From the NCBI RefSeq assembly GCF_030864355.1, contig NC_083393.1, forward strand, positions 1,612,001 through 1,676,000: a stretch of DNA of 64,000 bases, read 5' to 3'. The DNA comes from Cutaneotrichosporon cavernicola. Lineage: Eukaryota > Basidiomycota > Tremellomycetes > Trichosporonales > Trichosporonaceae. Below are positions 1 to 10,793 of the stretch, piece after piece. How positions within the stretch are numbered: position 1 is the stretch's first letter; every line of letters begins with the position of its first letter. The notes below the pieces were generated by a model. That model did not search any database and was not told where the DNA came from. It saw only the letters and a program-made list of their open reading frames with translations. The position numbers were made by a program, and so were the translations under genes.

Positions 1-369
1 TCGGTCAACGTCTCGTCCGTGTTGGCAGACGAAGTGTTTTTCGAGTGCCCTTTCATGGACATGAGCTCGACCGCCACCCCGTTCTCTCGGATTGCGCGCC
101 AGCCACCGTTGATTGGAGCCGCAGTGTCGGCCGTGCGAGCCACCATGCTTGCAACGGGATGCATCCGTGGCACGGGAATGATGTCGTCGGATTTGCCCCG
201 TAATCGCTTTCCCAGTGCGACCCAGGGCGCATCGGGTGCTGGCCGTGTGTCGGCGTTCTCGCGTGTACGCTCATGCCTCGCGTAGTAAAGGTATACCTCG
301 ACTGGCTGTGCGTTGATACTCGCTGCGGTCAGTTTTGGTCCCAATACGCCCGGTCCTCTTACAGTCTAT
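1..369 (-). CDS. open frame running off the left edge, unknown
   Basis: A minus-strand frame stays open from about position 369 to the window edge, roughly 120 codons, with no stop. Its upstream limit is an in-frame TAG that could also be read as an acceptor AG, so this may be an internal or terminal exon of a gene that continues to the left. The translation looks moderately protein-like (charged and hydrophobic residues alternate, with no low-complexity runs) but I recognise no domain. An open frame of this length can arise by chance in GC-rich DNA. The overlapping plus-strand frame at 19-285 is an equally weak alternative. Confidence 0.25.
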
Positions 370-1767
370 TGCGCCGTCACGGTATTGCTCGCGATACCGC
401 ATGAGCTCTGCTGCCGTTGCGTCCAGGTCGGCATTGTGTGTTCCTGCGCCATTGCGCATGGTGATGAATGCGAATGTGGGAACCTCGAACGCCCCTTCAA
501 TTCAAAGAACTGTACAGTATGTCCGTCGACCCCGGTTCTAGGCCTCCGTTTTCTCTGGCAACCAAAGCGGGGGTTAAGGGGCCACAAAGCAAGGAAGTCG
601 GTGCGAGGCGTCGTGGGGTGTCCTAGGTTCCTGTCCTGCCACCGCAGTCCTCGGAGAAGATCCGTTTCCGCAAATGAAGGAAATGAATCGAAGAAAATGA
701 CGGAAAGAACATGGATACAACCTCTCTATGCACCCGTCTGCGACTGTAGTGTCGATCACGGCCAACGCGGCATTGAGTTGCAACGCAACAGCTGTCGGCA
801 TGCAGGGCGACTCGACGCGGAGTCACCTCCAACAGGAACAAACCGCAGGGTGTCTCGCAGATTTACTCCAGGTCCTTGGGGTTGAGGAGGTACGAATCTT
901 GTTCTCCAAGCCCACATTCCAGGGTTCTAGCTCCTCGACTACAAACGGGGTGCAAGTGAGTCGCTTCTGTTGCGGACGACCGTTCATGAGAGAAGTATAA
1001 ACTAAGTGCATGTTAAAGAAGGTTTGCGCAGGGCTTTTTCGAAACGTCGGGCGAGGGTATTCCCAACATTTCGTGTTCCGCACTTTATCAACTCTATGTA
1101 GTGTTTCACCCAATTCAATCGCAATCGTGCCAGAGACCAAGACGTTGCCGCACTCATGCCATGTACATCCGCTAAAAATACGCCTTAGAGTGCGCCCCAG
1201 AACGCATACGAGCATGTGCACTACTACCCCAGATGCGGCTGCTGAGCTGTTAATTACGTTCACCCTGCATTTGCCACGATGACAACATCTGGCTCTACGC
1301 CCACGCAACCCGCCCTTCAGGCAATCGAACTTTTGGGCCGGCCGGGATTTGGTATAAGGTTTCGCAACAGAGGTTACCCTGGCGTGTTTATTTCGTGGCA
1401 GCTTGGAATCCACTCTCACATCAGCATCACTGCCGCAGCTTCGAATCCACTCTCACGTCAGCGTCACTGCCGCAGCTTCGAATCCACTCTCACGTCAGCG
1501 TCACTGAACCGCGCCGTAAATGGGGCCGGGTTGCTCCAATATATCACTGCCGAATGCTCGCTGGATTCGGATCCGCCCCAACGGATATAAGCCAGGGAGC
1601 CCACCGAGGGTTGCAGTCTCAATCCCGCCATGGATTGCGGAGCTTAACTGGAGTGGTACGATTGATGTGAGAACCGAGACTGGTCACCGCTACACGACCC
1701 TCAAAATGATTATCCACATGGCATGAACCGCCACAACATACCCTTCCGCCACCGTGCGGCAGCAAAA
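370..1767. other. gene-free stretch, left arm
   Basis: I see no convincing coding exon here. Several open frames of 60-200 codons exist on both strands (for example 313-885 plus and 823-1419 minus) but none has recognisable motifs or splice partners. The one structured element is the 37-bp triplication at 1398-1508, listed separately. Confidence 0.5.
1398..1508. repeat. 3 x 37-bp tandem repeat
   Basis: Three head-to-tail copies of a 37-bp unit begin at 1398, 1435 and 1472. Copies 2 and 3 differ only at their last bases, while copy 1 has three substitutions, all consistent with C/T or G/A changes plus one G/C. No gene overlaps it. Confidence 0.85.
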
Positions 1768-1867
1768 CGACAACTGCATGATTCGAACATGCGCTCCCGA
1801 AGGAAATTGATCGCACTCCAAGAGGAGACATTCGAGTCAATCGCGTTAACCACTCCGCCAAGTTGCC
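1768..1867 (-). tRNA. tRNA-Ser(CGA) with intron
   Basis: The minus strand folds as a class II tRNA. The acceptor stem GGCAACT pairs with AGTTGTC (one G-U). The D arm is normal, the anticodon stem ATTGA/TCAAT is perfect, there is an extra variable arm typical of Ser, and the T arm is GCATG-TTCGAAT-CATGC. Reading the loop places CGA at 34-36. An intron of about 19 nt follows position 37. Confidence 0.9.
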
Positions 1868-2722
1868 TTGGAGAAAGTGTCCGAGTTGGAGCTTTCAGAT
1901 CCGGCCGGAGGTGCGCTGGGCGTCGTAGCCTGGTCCCGGTTGTTGAGAGGTGATTGGGATGCATCGAGCGATGGATACGGGCTAGGTGGACGTAGTGCAA
2001 GTGCCAGTGCCGGCGCCGCATCGTGCGATGATATAGGAGTCATCCGGATGCAAACCCACGTGGTGAAGTGGAGGTTTGCAACCGTGACTGGTAGATGACT
2101 TTGGAGAGGGAGCTGGGTCAATATGTTGTGGGTTGGAAGTTCTGAGGGGCTGTGAAGCTGAGGATAGTGACGAGGACAGGTAAGTAGAGGACTGGATAGG
2201 TGCATTTCCGCACGGGCTTCCCGAAACACACAGACCGTAGCCCATGTATGAGCAGTATAATGCTTCCGACGGCATGTGGCGCAGTGATGACCAAGCGCTT
2301 CTTCATATGCGTCTCCCGCGTTCCTTCTGAGACCGATTCGCGTGACGTCGTTTTGTGTCAGTACCCTTAAAGACCTTGAATGAAGCTAGAAGTAGAAGTA
2401 AGCATCACAAGGCCAAGGCACCTTGTCGATGGGATGCACGGATGTCTGCTCAGCCAAGCTTAACATGAGCGATGGAAACTTGGTTGACAACAATGTATCC
2501 GGAAACATGCAACCGAACGGCTCAGATCGTCTTAACTGGAAGACAGGGGTCCCGACGCGTAGTTGCCCATTGGGTGCTCTACTTTCTCAAGGCTCGTGCG
2601 GGCCGAGGAAGCCTTGAAACCAGGTACCTTGACAGTCCCTGCAGCAGCGGCTTTGGTCATTGTTCAGAGAGACAGAGTTACATGGCAATAACAAGATATC
2701 CAGCCTGATTCAGGATATTCCC
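1868..2722. other. gene-free stretch between tRNA-Ser and the hydrolase-lactonase gene
   Basis: No coding exon, RNA gene or repeat that I can support. It presumably includes the 3' untranslated region of the minus-strand gene that ends at 2723. Confidence 0.4.
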
Positions 2723-4985
2723 TCATCCGTCAAAGGGCGACTTGGGCAGGCCGCGGACGCCAGCGTCATACTTGAACAGATGACCGCCCATGTCCGAGTC
2801 TCTACGCGTAGGCCGCAGGTCATAAGCGCTAGCGAGGTACAGGATATCGTTATTGGGACCTCCGAAAGTCGGGCACGCCATGTCCTTGGCCCCAAAGCGG
2901 ATGTCGGCGATGTGCGTGCCGTCCGACGCGTACTTCATGAGGCAGTACGTGCCCCACACTGTGATCCACAGGTTACCCTCGACGCTGCAAGTCAGTAAAG
3001 AAGGGGGAAGAGATACTCACTCGACGACCATGCCGTCCGGCTCACCGCCGAGGACGCTGCGGTCGATGAGGACGCGCTTGTTGGAGATCTTGCCCGAGGA
3101 GATATCAAAATTGTACGCGTATGTGAGGCCGCGCGGCGAGTCATTGACATACACTGGAGTTGTCAGCCCGGCGTCTCAACCAGAACCACTCACTCGTCTT
3201 GTTATCTGGGCTCCAAGCCACACCGTTACCACATGCAAAGTCCTCGTCCATGAGGTGCAGGCTTCCATCGGGGTCATACCGCCATAACCTTGCAAGGCAC
3301 TTTCTACCCGCAGGGATCTTTCCCGTACCGAGAGCGAGTGCCTCGATATCAATCTCGGTGATCCAGAATCGACCTGCTGGGTCGATACCACCATCGTTCA
3401 TGCGGAGAACTTGACGCTGAGCCTCAGGGATGATCTCCTTGAGCTTCTGCAGCGTGCCATCCTCGCTCAAGAACCCGACGCCCTGGTAGTACGCGCAGAT
3501 GTAGCCCGGCTTGTCCTTGCGGAAGCAGATGACAGACACTGAGTCACTGAGCTCGGTCGCGACTGGCTCGCCAACGGCGTCGCCAACGTCGTCGAGCTGC
3601 AGCACAAGGCGGAGCGGTGGCTCGGCCTCAAAGTCAACAAAGTGCAGCGTCTTGTCTGAAGCGCGGTACACCGGCGCCTCACCGAGTCTCATGGGCGGGG
3701 TCATGGTGATCCAGGGCTGCGCAGCACTACGATCCTCGCGAGGAACAGTGACCTCTGGTCCCTCGGGGTACATGGCCTCAAGCTCGCAGTCGGCAGCGTG
3801 CCGCCCAAACTGCTGCGCAATGTACACACACATGTCGCGGTTGTACCGCCGCGCAGCGTCCAGGACGCCGTCCATGTTCTGCACGGCGTGCGGGAGGCCT
3901 GGGTAGTGGCGGTGCACAACGTTCTTGCCCAGCGCGGCCAGGCGGTCGGCGTACGCGTCCCCCTCGCCGTGCAGGATGTCGAGCCCCGCAGTTGAGATGT
4001 AGTAGTCTGGTGCGGTGGCGCGCAAGACGCTGTCAGTGGCGAGGAGCGGCGAGTTGAGCGGGTTCGACCAGTTGGCCTTGTCAGGGAGGTACTGGTCGCG
4101 GTCTGGACGGTCAGTTCCCGATCTATGCAGCACAGCATGTAATGTACTCCTTTGCAGCACAGCAGGTAATGTACTCCTTTGCAGCACAGCATGTAATGTA
4201 CTCACACCACAGCATCTTGAGGGCCGGAAGCCCAGGTGCGTTCTCCAGCTTTTCCCATGAAGCAGACGTCTCCACGCTCAAAGTGTTATCACAAACAGGG
4301 ACACCGAGGGCGACGAACTGAAGTGGGATACCCTCCTGCCCCGCCCGTTGTGCCATGCACGCAGCGAGGTTTCCGCCCGAAGATGAGCCGCCAATAGCCA
4401 GGCGTTTAGTGTCCATACCGAGCTCGTCCGCATGGTCGTGGACATACTTGAGTGCTGTTGTTAACCTACCATTCCAAAACCAACTCACCATCCCAAGCGT
4501 CGTTGTGGCCCGCGGGAAAAGGATGCTCTGGCGCAAGCCGGTATCCAACAGCAACGACAGCGCAGCGTGAAGTCGTGGCCACGCGCGTGCAGAATGCGTT
4601 ATCGGCACCAAGCAGACCCATCACCATGCCGCCCCCATGGTACCAGATAAAAGCGGGGAGCGGGCTCTTGGCCGCGTGGGCTGGGGGATAAAAGATGCGA
4701 ATAGTGCAGGTGGTGAGATCGATGCTGACGAGTAAGCATGTCTGCATGCTGCTCGACTCACTCCCTCGACTTGCAGTCTGGCAAGAGGGTGTCGTTGCCA
4801 CCTGGCACGGTGGGCCGGTTCCTGATCGTGGGGTCCCATGGCACCTCGGTCGGATAGGGGAGGTTGGCGATGTGCTTGTCGTAGAATGCCTGTTATTGTT
4901 AGTCGCATTTTTGTGCACGACGCACGGCATACTGCGCGTCCGCGATGGGACGCAGCTTGGGGTCAAGTGGGTGCAGTATTGTCAT
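2723..4985 (-). CDS. alpha/beta-hydrolase fused to SMP-30/gluconolactonase-like domain
   Basis: Seven exons on the minus strand (4985-4926, 4889-4762, 4724-4489, 4454-4206, 4102-3194, 3153-3021, 2984-2723) join into 658 residues. The first half is a hormone-sensitive-lipase-type alpha/beta-hydrolase: oxyanion motif HGGG near residue 92, a nucleophile elbow GGSSSGG with Ser about 166 (GDSAGG is usual), and Asp about 266 and His about 296 as likely triad partners. From about residue 358 to the end is an SMP-30/gluconolactonase/LRE beta-propeller, with LGEAPVY carrying the usual metal-ligand Glu. One continuous frame spans the junction inside the 909-nt exon, so this is a true fusion, not two neighbours. 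Substrate is unknown; an esterase plus lactonase pair suggests cleavage of an ester followed by ring opening. Introns are 34-40 nt except one of 103 nt that contains a minisatellite. Confidence 0.88.
4129..4202. repeat. 27-bp minisatellite inside an intron
   Basis: About 2.7 copies of a 27-bp unit lie wholly inside the 103-nt intron 4103-4205 of the hydrolase-lactonase gene and start directly at its donor. The copies differ by one substitution. Because 27 is a multiple of three, each copy reads as nine codons without a stop if the intron is retained. Confidence 0.85.
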
Positions 4986-7091
4986 GATAGCAATGAGTTA
5001 GTGGAAAACAGTCAACTACATGCAGTTGTAGTGGGTGGGCAACACTCCAGGTTTGGATGGATGTCAGTCGGTTAATGACCTCCGGCCTTGATCCCCGATC
5101 CCCTTGGTTCAGGCAGATGATTACGTGATGCCGGCGGACGTGTGTGGCGTGTCAGGTTATAACATGTCCCGCCAACAACGGAGGAGGGGAGCGAGCGAGC
5201 GGACAGGTCGAGGGGTGGTGACTAGTTGAGTTGACCAACACCGGTGAGCATCTTGGACAGTGTCGACGAGTATGCATTGATTCTGATTTAGACGACAAGC
5301 TGCTCTTGAAGCGGCGAAAGCCACGATCCAGAAGCAAACCACGTGGATGAAATCAAACGCCGATAATCTGACGTCATATGTAATCTTTAATCTAAAGAGT
5401 TGTTCAGCAGCGCCTTCTCACCCTGCAAGGCGTGATCCCGCCCGCCTCCTTGCACCGCCTCACAGCCCGTCTTGCACAGCCCCATTGCTATGCCGTCGGA
5501 GTCTATCCTCGGCTATCAGAGCGATGATGATAATAGCCGCAGCCATCTACATATAAGGAACTTGGGAACACCGTTCTTAATGCCCCTGGCTGTCCATGAC
5601 GATTCGCCACCCTCTGGCCACTGCGCGAGATTTGCCACCCATCCTCCACATACCATCTGACACACCGATACTCATCAACTGACATTCGAGCCGTAAGCAG
5701 ATTACGATTCCTGTGGGCGCAGCAGAGGAGGGAGAGGTAGGTGTAGGGTAGGTACAGGTGGAGGGTAGGTACAGCTGGAGGGTAGGTACAGCTGGAGGGG
5801 GGAGGAACAGAAGAGAAAGAGAACGATGGGGATGAAAGTGCGCCCAGCTCCTCAGGCTCCTCAAATCGCATTCCTGACGGGCATTGTTGTTGCAGGGTAA
5901 CGTAACCGAACTATTCGAGCGCCAGTCATGTGCTGACGGATTCAAAGTACAAAGACGCCACATCTGTACGAACAGATACGATGCGAAAGCATTAGTGATA
6001 GGCAGGTGACTATCTAACATTCCTGTGTTTTTTGTCCGTGATTTATTGCCTCTTGGGAGCCGCGCCTGTGGGAGTCACCCAACTACCCATCCCCAGTTAC
6101 CCCATCCCCGACCTCAGCGTGCCTGTTCCTGACTTGTGTTGCATGAAGATAATAACCCTTCTCGCGTCAGTAACATTGGGCACACGTTCATCAACACGAC
6201 CCGCTTTGCTTGGCTTGGCCTCGCCTCAACCGTCCACGTCCATGTTATCCTTGCGCTTGAAGGGTGGTGGGTTCGATTGCGAGGCGGCGGATTCGATTGC
6301 GAGGTGCTGAATTCGACGAGTGAATACGCCCTCGGTGGCAAAAGCGCTGAGACGAGTGTACCACTTCGGAATTTCCGTAGACTCCCACGATCCCACAGCG
6401 ACTTATTCGCAACCTCTAAAAGGTTGTCACTGAACCCTCAATTCCCTCAGCGCCCATTTGCCTAGACTTTGACCTCGAGATCTGTGCCGCTTCTGGATTA
6501 TTGATTGGGTGGCAAATTTCACCTCCAGGGTGGGGATGGACGTAAACATGCTTAATGCCCCTTGGGCAACGCACTGTAGCTGCACCGAATCGACCCCGAC
6601 TGCTCTGTGACCCTGGCGTGCATCTGGCTGACATGAAGCGAATCTTGCGTCGTGTATCCACATTGTGCACATTTCGGTATTTCTCCGTATTTGGAGGGGA
6701 GAACCGTGGTTCCCAGCTCGGTCTCGGGCCGCGCGCCCTCACGCATTCTATCCAGCCAAGGACCAGAGTTGTGCGTCGAATTGTGCAAAGGGGTGACTTG
6801 CCTACAATCCTTAAAGCGCGGCGTCGGTCCAACTTGCCACCCATCTATCGACAAAGTGCGTTCACCTTTAGTCTGCACCACTTGCTCTCTGTATATGCCT
6901 GGCGGCATCGTTGTCGCTTCCTCCATTCGCCCAACTGTTCTGTCTTGGCCACCTCGGCCCATCTGTCGTTGTCGTGTATCTGCATATCCACCCAAGGTTA
7001 GCAACCCCAACGCCACCCTCAATACATTACTGGTCCGTCTCAGCACTCAACCCGAGACACACCACCCTTCCACCCAGGCTCCATCTCCGCC
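4986..7091. other. gene-free stretch with short tandem repeats
   Basis: No exon can be supported. It holds a 3 x 17-bp repeat (5751-5801) and a pair of near-identical 20-bp units around 6269-6308. A minus-strand frame at 6552-7046 contains a C-x2-C...H-x4-H pattern near its end but no other sign of being coding. The first few hundred bases are the likely promoter of the minus-strand hydrolase-lactonase gene, and the last few hundred that of the membrane-protein gene at 7092. Confidence 0.45.
5751..5801. repeat. 3 x 17-bp tandem repeat
   Basis: Three adjacent copies of a G-rich 17-bp unit start at 5751, 5768 and 5785, with one C/G difference in the first copy. Shorter GGTAGG-type relatives precede it. 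Confidence 0.8.
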
Positions 7092-9032
7092 ATGGACCTT
7101 CCTCCGTGCCCTTGCCCCATCTGTGTTCGGGCCAGGGATGCTGGAATCCCGCGTATGGAGTCCCTTGGCCACTTGAACGTGGCCGTATCACTGTACGTTC
7201 TGATCCTGCATGACGTCAGCATCGACAAAGCCTCAAGTTGCATGACGCAGCTCTGGCTTTTCGTTCTGACTTGACCAAGCCTAGTGACTAACCCAAGTTG
7301 CTCAGTTGCTATCCCGACTGACGATACTTGTCCGAGGACCTTCTCGGGTGTCAGTCACACCTCAACCGACACGGCGTACTCGCACCTGAGCTACTGCGTT
7401 GATGACCACCGCAACAGGTCGGAGACCCTGTTCATCCTCACCGACGTGCTCACCCTCTCGCCAGAGGACACGGACAGCGAGGAGGCTCACCTCATCAGCC
7501 CCGACAATGTCCCGTCGCTGGTCGATACCGAGACTCAGGAAGACCCCGACGACTTGGACGACGTGGATGACTCTGAGGGTGGTTTTGACGATTATGTAAC
7601 GGTCGACCTCCAGACCGTCTACACCCTGACCGACGAGGAGTGGGAGTACCTCCATCCTCAGGACGGTCTGGTCCCTCCTCCGCCTTCCCCCAGGCTCTTC
7701 CCCCGGAGGGCAAACACCATGCCCCTTCTGCAGCATCCCACCTCGTCTATCGCCATTATGGCACTGTTCACCTTCATGAAACCGGTGGATGCTGCGCCGG
7801 ATGCCAACGAAAACTTCGTTGAGCAACCGCTGATCTCCTGGGTTCCCCGCAAGTCGTGGCCCGTATGGACGGTGCTTCTCGCAGTTGGAACCGCGTCTTG
7901 GTTTCTGCTCACCCCGTACCTCAGCCATCGTCAGGCAGTGCCTCAGAAGGCCATCGCCAGTGACGCCGTCATCGTTCCGTCCGTTGCCCCTCCAATTGCC
8001 GTGCCTCTGGGCGGTGTTGCTATGGAGAGAACGCGACGCACCTACGGGTACCCCAGAAGTCGCCCCTTGGAACTTGGCGAGGCAGCCAACATACCCCACA
8101 TCAATCACCGTGTTGGTCCTCGTGCGGCTAGGGTGGCGACATCGATGGCACTCTTCACTCCAGCTGTGGCTGCGTCACCGGCGTCTTCCGTTCCCCGCCC
8201 CGCGCAGTCAATGCAATTGTCCGCCCTCGCTGTAGCTATCCCGGTTGCGCTCATAGCCATGACCTGGGCTATCCGTGCACGGCCGCGGGTTTCCACCGCG
8301 GCTTCTCAGCCAGCACGCCGTTCACACACGACTGGTGCCGTCTGGCCCGCGGCCTGTTTCTTCGCTCTCTTTCTTGTACCGACAGCAATGGCCGAGCCGA
8401 CGTTCACCTTGGCCGAGAACTTTGAGGGAAGCAGCCAGAGGATGTCTCCCGGCACAATCGCCGCGATCGCGCTCGGCACCGCTGCGATCCTCTTCGTCCT
8501 CCCCATTCTTGTCAAGGTCTTCGGCCTACTCGGCTTCCTTGTTCGCTGGCGCGCTTGCTTCCAGAAAACCCGGATCTACCAGTACGCTTGCATTGCGGCA
8601 GGCATGACGCTCGGCATCACCGTCGGGCTCGTCCTCATGCCGCTATTCGCGGTGTACATGTTCGCGGTCTTCGTCGCGGCTGTCACTGCCAGCTATGGCC
8701 GGTGGGCCGGCCTCGACACCAGTGGGTGGTGGCAGGGCCAGACCACCCAGTGGCCCTCTCGCCTTTTGCACGCCGCTCCGTCTGAGATCGCTCCGTCTGG
8801 GATTGATCCGTTTGAGACCGACTCGCGGCTCGTCACTCCCTTCGTCACGCCAATCAGCCCAGTTGACAAAGGCAAGAGCGACATTTTACGGCAGTATACC
8901 GATGCCGTACCTCTGCCCGTCTATCCTCCCCGTACGTATGCGCGCTCTATCGAGCTGGCAGTGCCGCGTTTCACCTCGACCCAGTATTCCCCCGCTACAC
9001 CCACTGGTGCAAGCGTATGGGATGTGGCATAG
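7092..9032 (+). CDS. orphan multi-span membrane protein
   Basis: The ATG at 7092 sits in a good context (CCGCC before ATGG). Splicing exon 7092-7192 to 7280-9032 (donor GTACGT, acceptor AAG, 87-nt intron) gives 617 residues; without the intron the long frame lacks an upstream ATG. The N-terminal 190 residues are hydrophilic and rich in Asp/Glu (about residues 85-145). Then come about five hydrophobic stretches, near residues 225-247, 348-370, 385-405, 427-455 and 465-500, and a Pro/Ser/Thr-rich tail. Two short segments beginning MALFT recur about 135 residues apart, hinting at an internal duplication. I do not recognise a family. The C-terminal exon has clear codon bias, so I am confident it is coding; the exon 1 model is less certain. 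Confidence 0.65.
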
Positions 9033-9490
9033 GTGGTATTGCCGCGCGCCCTTGGCGCTATGGGAACTGGGCACCCGTTTCAGCGGTGGATGTGCCTCGG
9101 GCATGAGGCGGGGGTTGGCAAGGGTGGCGAGCTCTGCCAGCACCTGAACCCGATGGTCGTCTACTCCTGGCTCTCTCATTCCGGTATAATACCGAGACTC
9201 CACAGAACCCGCTGGTCGGGTTACGAGTTCATCTTGAACGACGTTAATGGTGACGCCCGTGTTGTAACTCCGAAGCTTGTTGAATATACCGTTGTATTAA
9301 GGTCCTATGTACGAACAAGATAGACACAGCATGAGCGGTGGACACTTGGGAGGTAGTTGGTCATCTGGACTGGAAGGGGGGATTAGTGGTCACCTGGACT
9401 GGAAGCGGGGATTAACTTATTCGGGCATGGATACTCAAATGGACATGGATACTCAAACGGGCAGGAAATTTTAAAAATCAATTCACCCAA
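9033..9490. other. gene-free stretch with direct repeats before tRNA-Ile
   Basis: It contains a 2 x 29-bp direct repeat at about 9358-9415 and, just after it, two copies of a 17-bp unit near 9425-9460. No exon or RNA gene is apparent apart from the tRNA that starts at 9491. Confidence 0.5.
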
Positions 9491-9581
9491 GGCCGCTTAG
9501 CTCAGCTGGTTAGAGCATTGTACTAATATCCAGCGGATATCAGTAATGCAAAGGTCGGCAGTTCGATCCTGTCAGTGGTCA
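9491..9581 (+). tRNA. tRNA-Ile(AAT) with intron
   Basis: The acceptor stem GGCCGCT/AGTGGTC is fully paired with G-U allowed. The D arm is canonical, and the anticodon stem TTGTA/TGCAA encloses AAT at 34-36 with a 17-nt intron after position 37. The T arm is GGCAG-TTCGATC-CTGTC. A T-run shortly downstream can serve as Pol III terminator. Confidence 0.92.
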
Positions 9582-9596
9582 TTATCTTTTATGCTC

Positions 9597-9752
9597 CATG
9601 GTGTGCGTCGATGAACCTCGGACATGGTGTGCGTCGATGAACCTCGGACATGGTGTGCGTCGATGAACCTCGGACATGGTGTGCGTCGATGAACCTCGGA
9701 CATGGTGTGCGTCGATGAACCTCGGACATGGTGTGCGTCGATGAACCTCGGA
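9597..9752. repeat. 6 x 26-bp tandem repeat next to tRNA-Ile
   Basis: Six perfect head-to-tail copies of a 26-bp unit start at 9597, 9623, 9649, 9675, 9701 and 9727. The array begins only 15 bp after the tRNA-Ile gene. Perfect identity means recent expansion or active homogenisation. Confidence 0.95.
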
Positions 9753-10235
9753 CAAGTTTGGAGGTATTTTTGATCCGGGTACTAATGGGTATTGACCTAG
9801 TTCAAGAGAACCCAGTCTAATCGATCCATCACTGCGCCGGCAGCCACACCATCTCTCTTCTCGGTCCATGTGTCCTGGACGGACAGAGCGTGCAACCCCG
9901 CGTGCTCTCATTGGACCGTCGGACACACTTCACCTCCATGCGTAACCTGTAGTGCGAAAACCGTAGTGCGCACTGAGTCGACGAAGCTTTAAAGGAGGCA
10001 TAGCGCATCATGTTTCGTAGATAAAGATTGGGAACAATCTGCAGTATTGTTACACACTCTCGGATGACAAACTGCTTCACGTATGGCGCAAAACACGGAG
10101 TGAATACTTCGAGATACCATATCGCTAGATGATACATGTTTACCTACGTCTACACCGAGACCTCGCGCCTGCGCGAGACCGAACTATGAAGAGCACTCGT
10201 GAGACCTAATTATGAAGAGCACGCCCAACACCCAA
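9753..10235. other. gene-free stretch before lysozyme gene
   Basis: No exon seen. At 10176-10249 three imperfect copies of a roughly 24-bp unit sharing GAAGAGCAC run into the 3' end of the first lysozyme gene, and the last copy overlaps its stop codon. Confidence 0.5.
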
Positions 10236-10793
10236 CTACGAAGAGCACTGTGGGAATGCCTGTCGGCTTGACGCGGTTCGGAACAGGGCCAACTCGGCTG
10301 CTCGCCGTCTCCGCAACCCCGGCAGCTCTTTCGAGCTATCCTTCCCCGTCGTCCAATTGGGCAATTCGGCAGCGGCGACAACGTTGGGGTCTTCGCCGGC
10401 ATTGAGCCGCGCAATCAATGCGGAAGACGAGACGGCCTCACATCCCTCATTGAACGCCCAACTGGCCAGCGCGGCCCACTGGTTATCGCTTAATACGAGG
10501 TGTGAGCGCGCTGGCTCCAGCGCTTCACCAAGACACGAAGTCACGGCCGGCATATTGTTCTTGAGGAGCGTGCTGGCGGCGCGCTTGCTCAGTGGGAAGG
10601 CGAAGGGAACCTCGCGACACGACGGAGCCTCACAGGCGTGTCCGTACCCGACACTTGGGTGGCCGATGGGGTCTGTGGACGGGGCGGCGATAAAGCCCTC
10701 GTACTCTTTGATGAGGTCAAGACCCAGGATGTTGAGATGGGCACACGGCGCGGCTAGCGCGACCGAGATGAAGAAAAAGAGAGAAACCAGCAT
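10236..10793 (-). CDS. secreted GH24 lysozyme (muramidase)
   Basis: A single-exon gene encodes 185 residues. Residues 1-14 are a signal peptide ending ALAAP. The rest is a T4/lambdoid-type GH24 lysozyme: KEYEGF carries the likely catalytic Glu, followed by SVGYGHAC, the family's glycine-rich active-site turn, and the helix SDNQWAALASWAFNEGC. The family hydrolyses the beta-1,4 MurNAc-GlcNAc bond of peptidoglycan. Cysteines suggest disulfides in a secreted enzyme. It is a paralogue of the lysozyme at 11464-12353, on the same strand, but lacks that protein's SH3-like domain. Signal peptide and fungal context argue against a prophage remnant. Confidence 0.9.
   Translation of the reverse strand: MLVSLFFFISVALAAPCAHLNILGLDLIKEYEGFIAAPSTDPIGHPSVGYGHACEAPSCREVPFAFPLSKRAASTLLKNNMPAVTSCLGEALEPARSHLVLSDNQWAALASWAFNEGCEAVSSSALIARLNAGEDPNVVAAAELPNWTTGKDSSKELPGLRRRRAAELALFRTASSRQAFPQCSS

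Noticed and set aside
313..1419. Remains of a transposon or LINE in overlapping long frames
   Set aside because: No reverse transcriptase, transposase, integrase or terminal repeat pattern could be seen.
6552..7046. Possible C2H2 zinc-finger protein on the minus strand
   Set aside because: Only one imperfect C-x2-C...H-x4-H pattern at the end of a frame with no other features; spacing is off for C2H2.
7362..8108. 248-codon minus-strand frame
   Set aside because: Shadow of the multi-span membrane protein; no motifs.
9597..9752. CRISPR-like array of 26-bp repeats
   Set aside because: Units are directly adjacent with no spacers; it is a simple tandem repeat, in a eukaryote.
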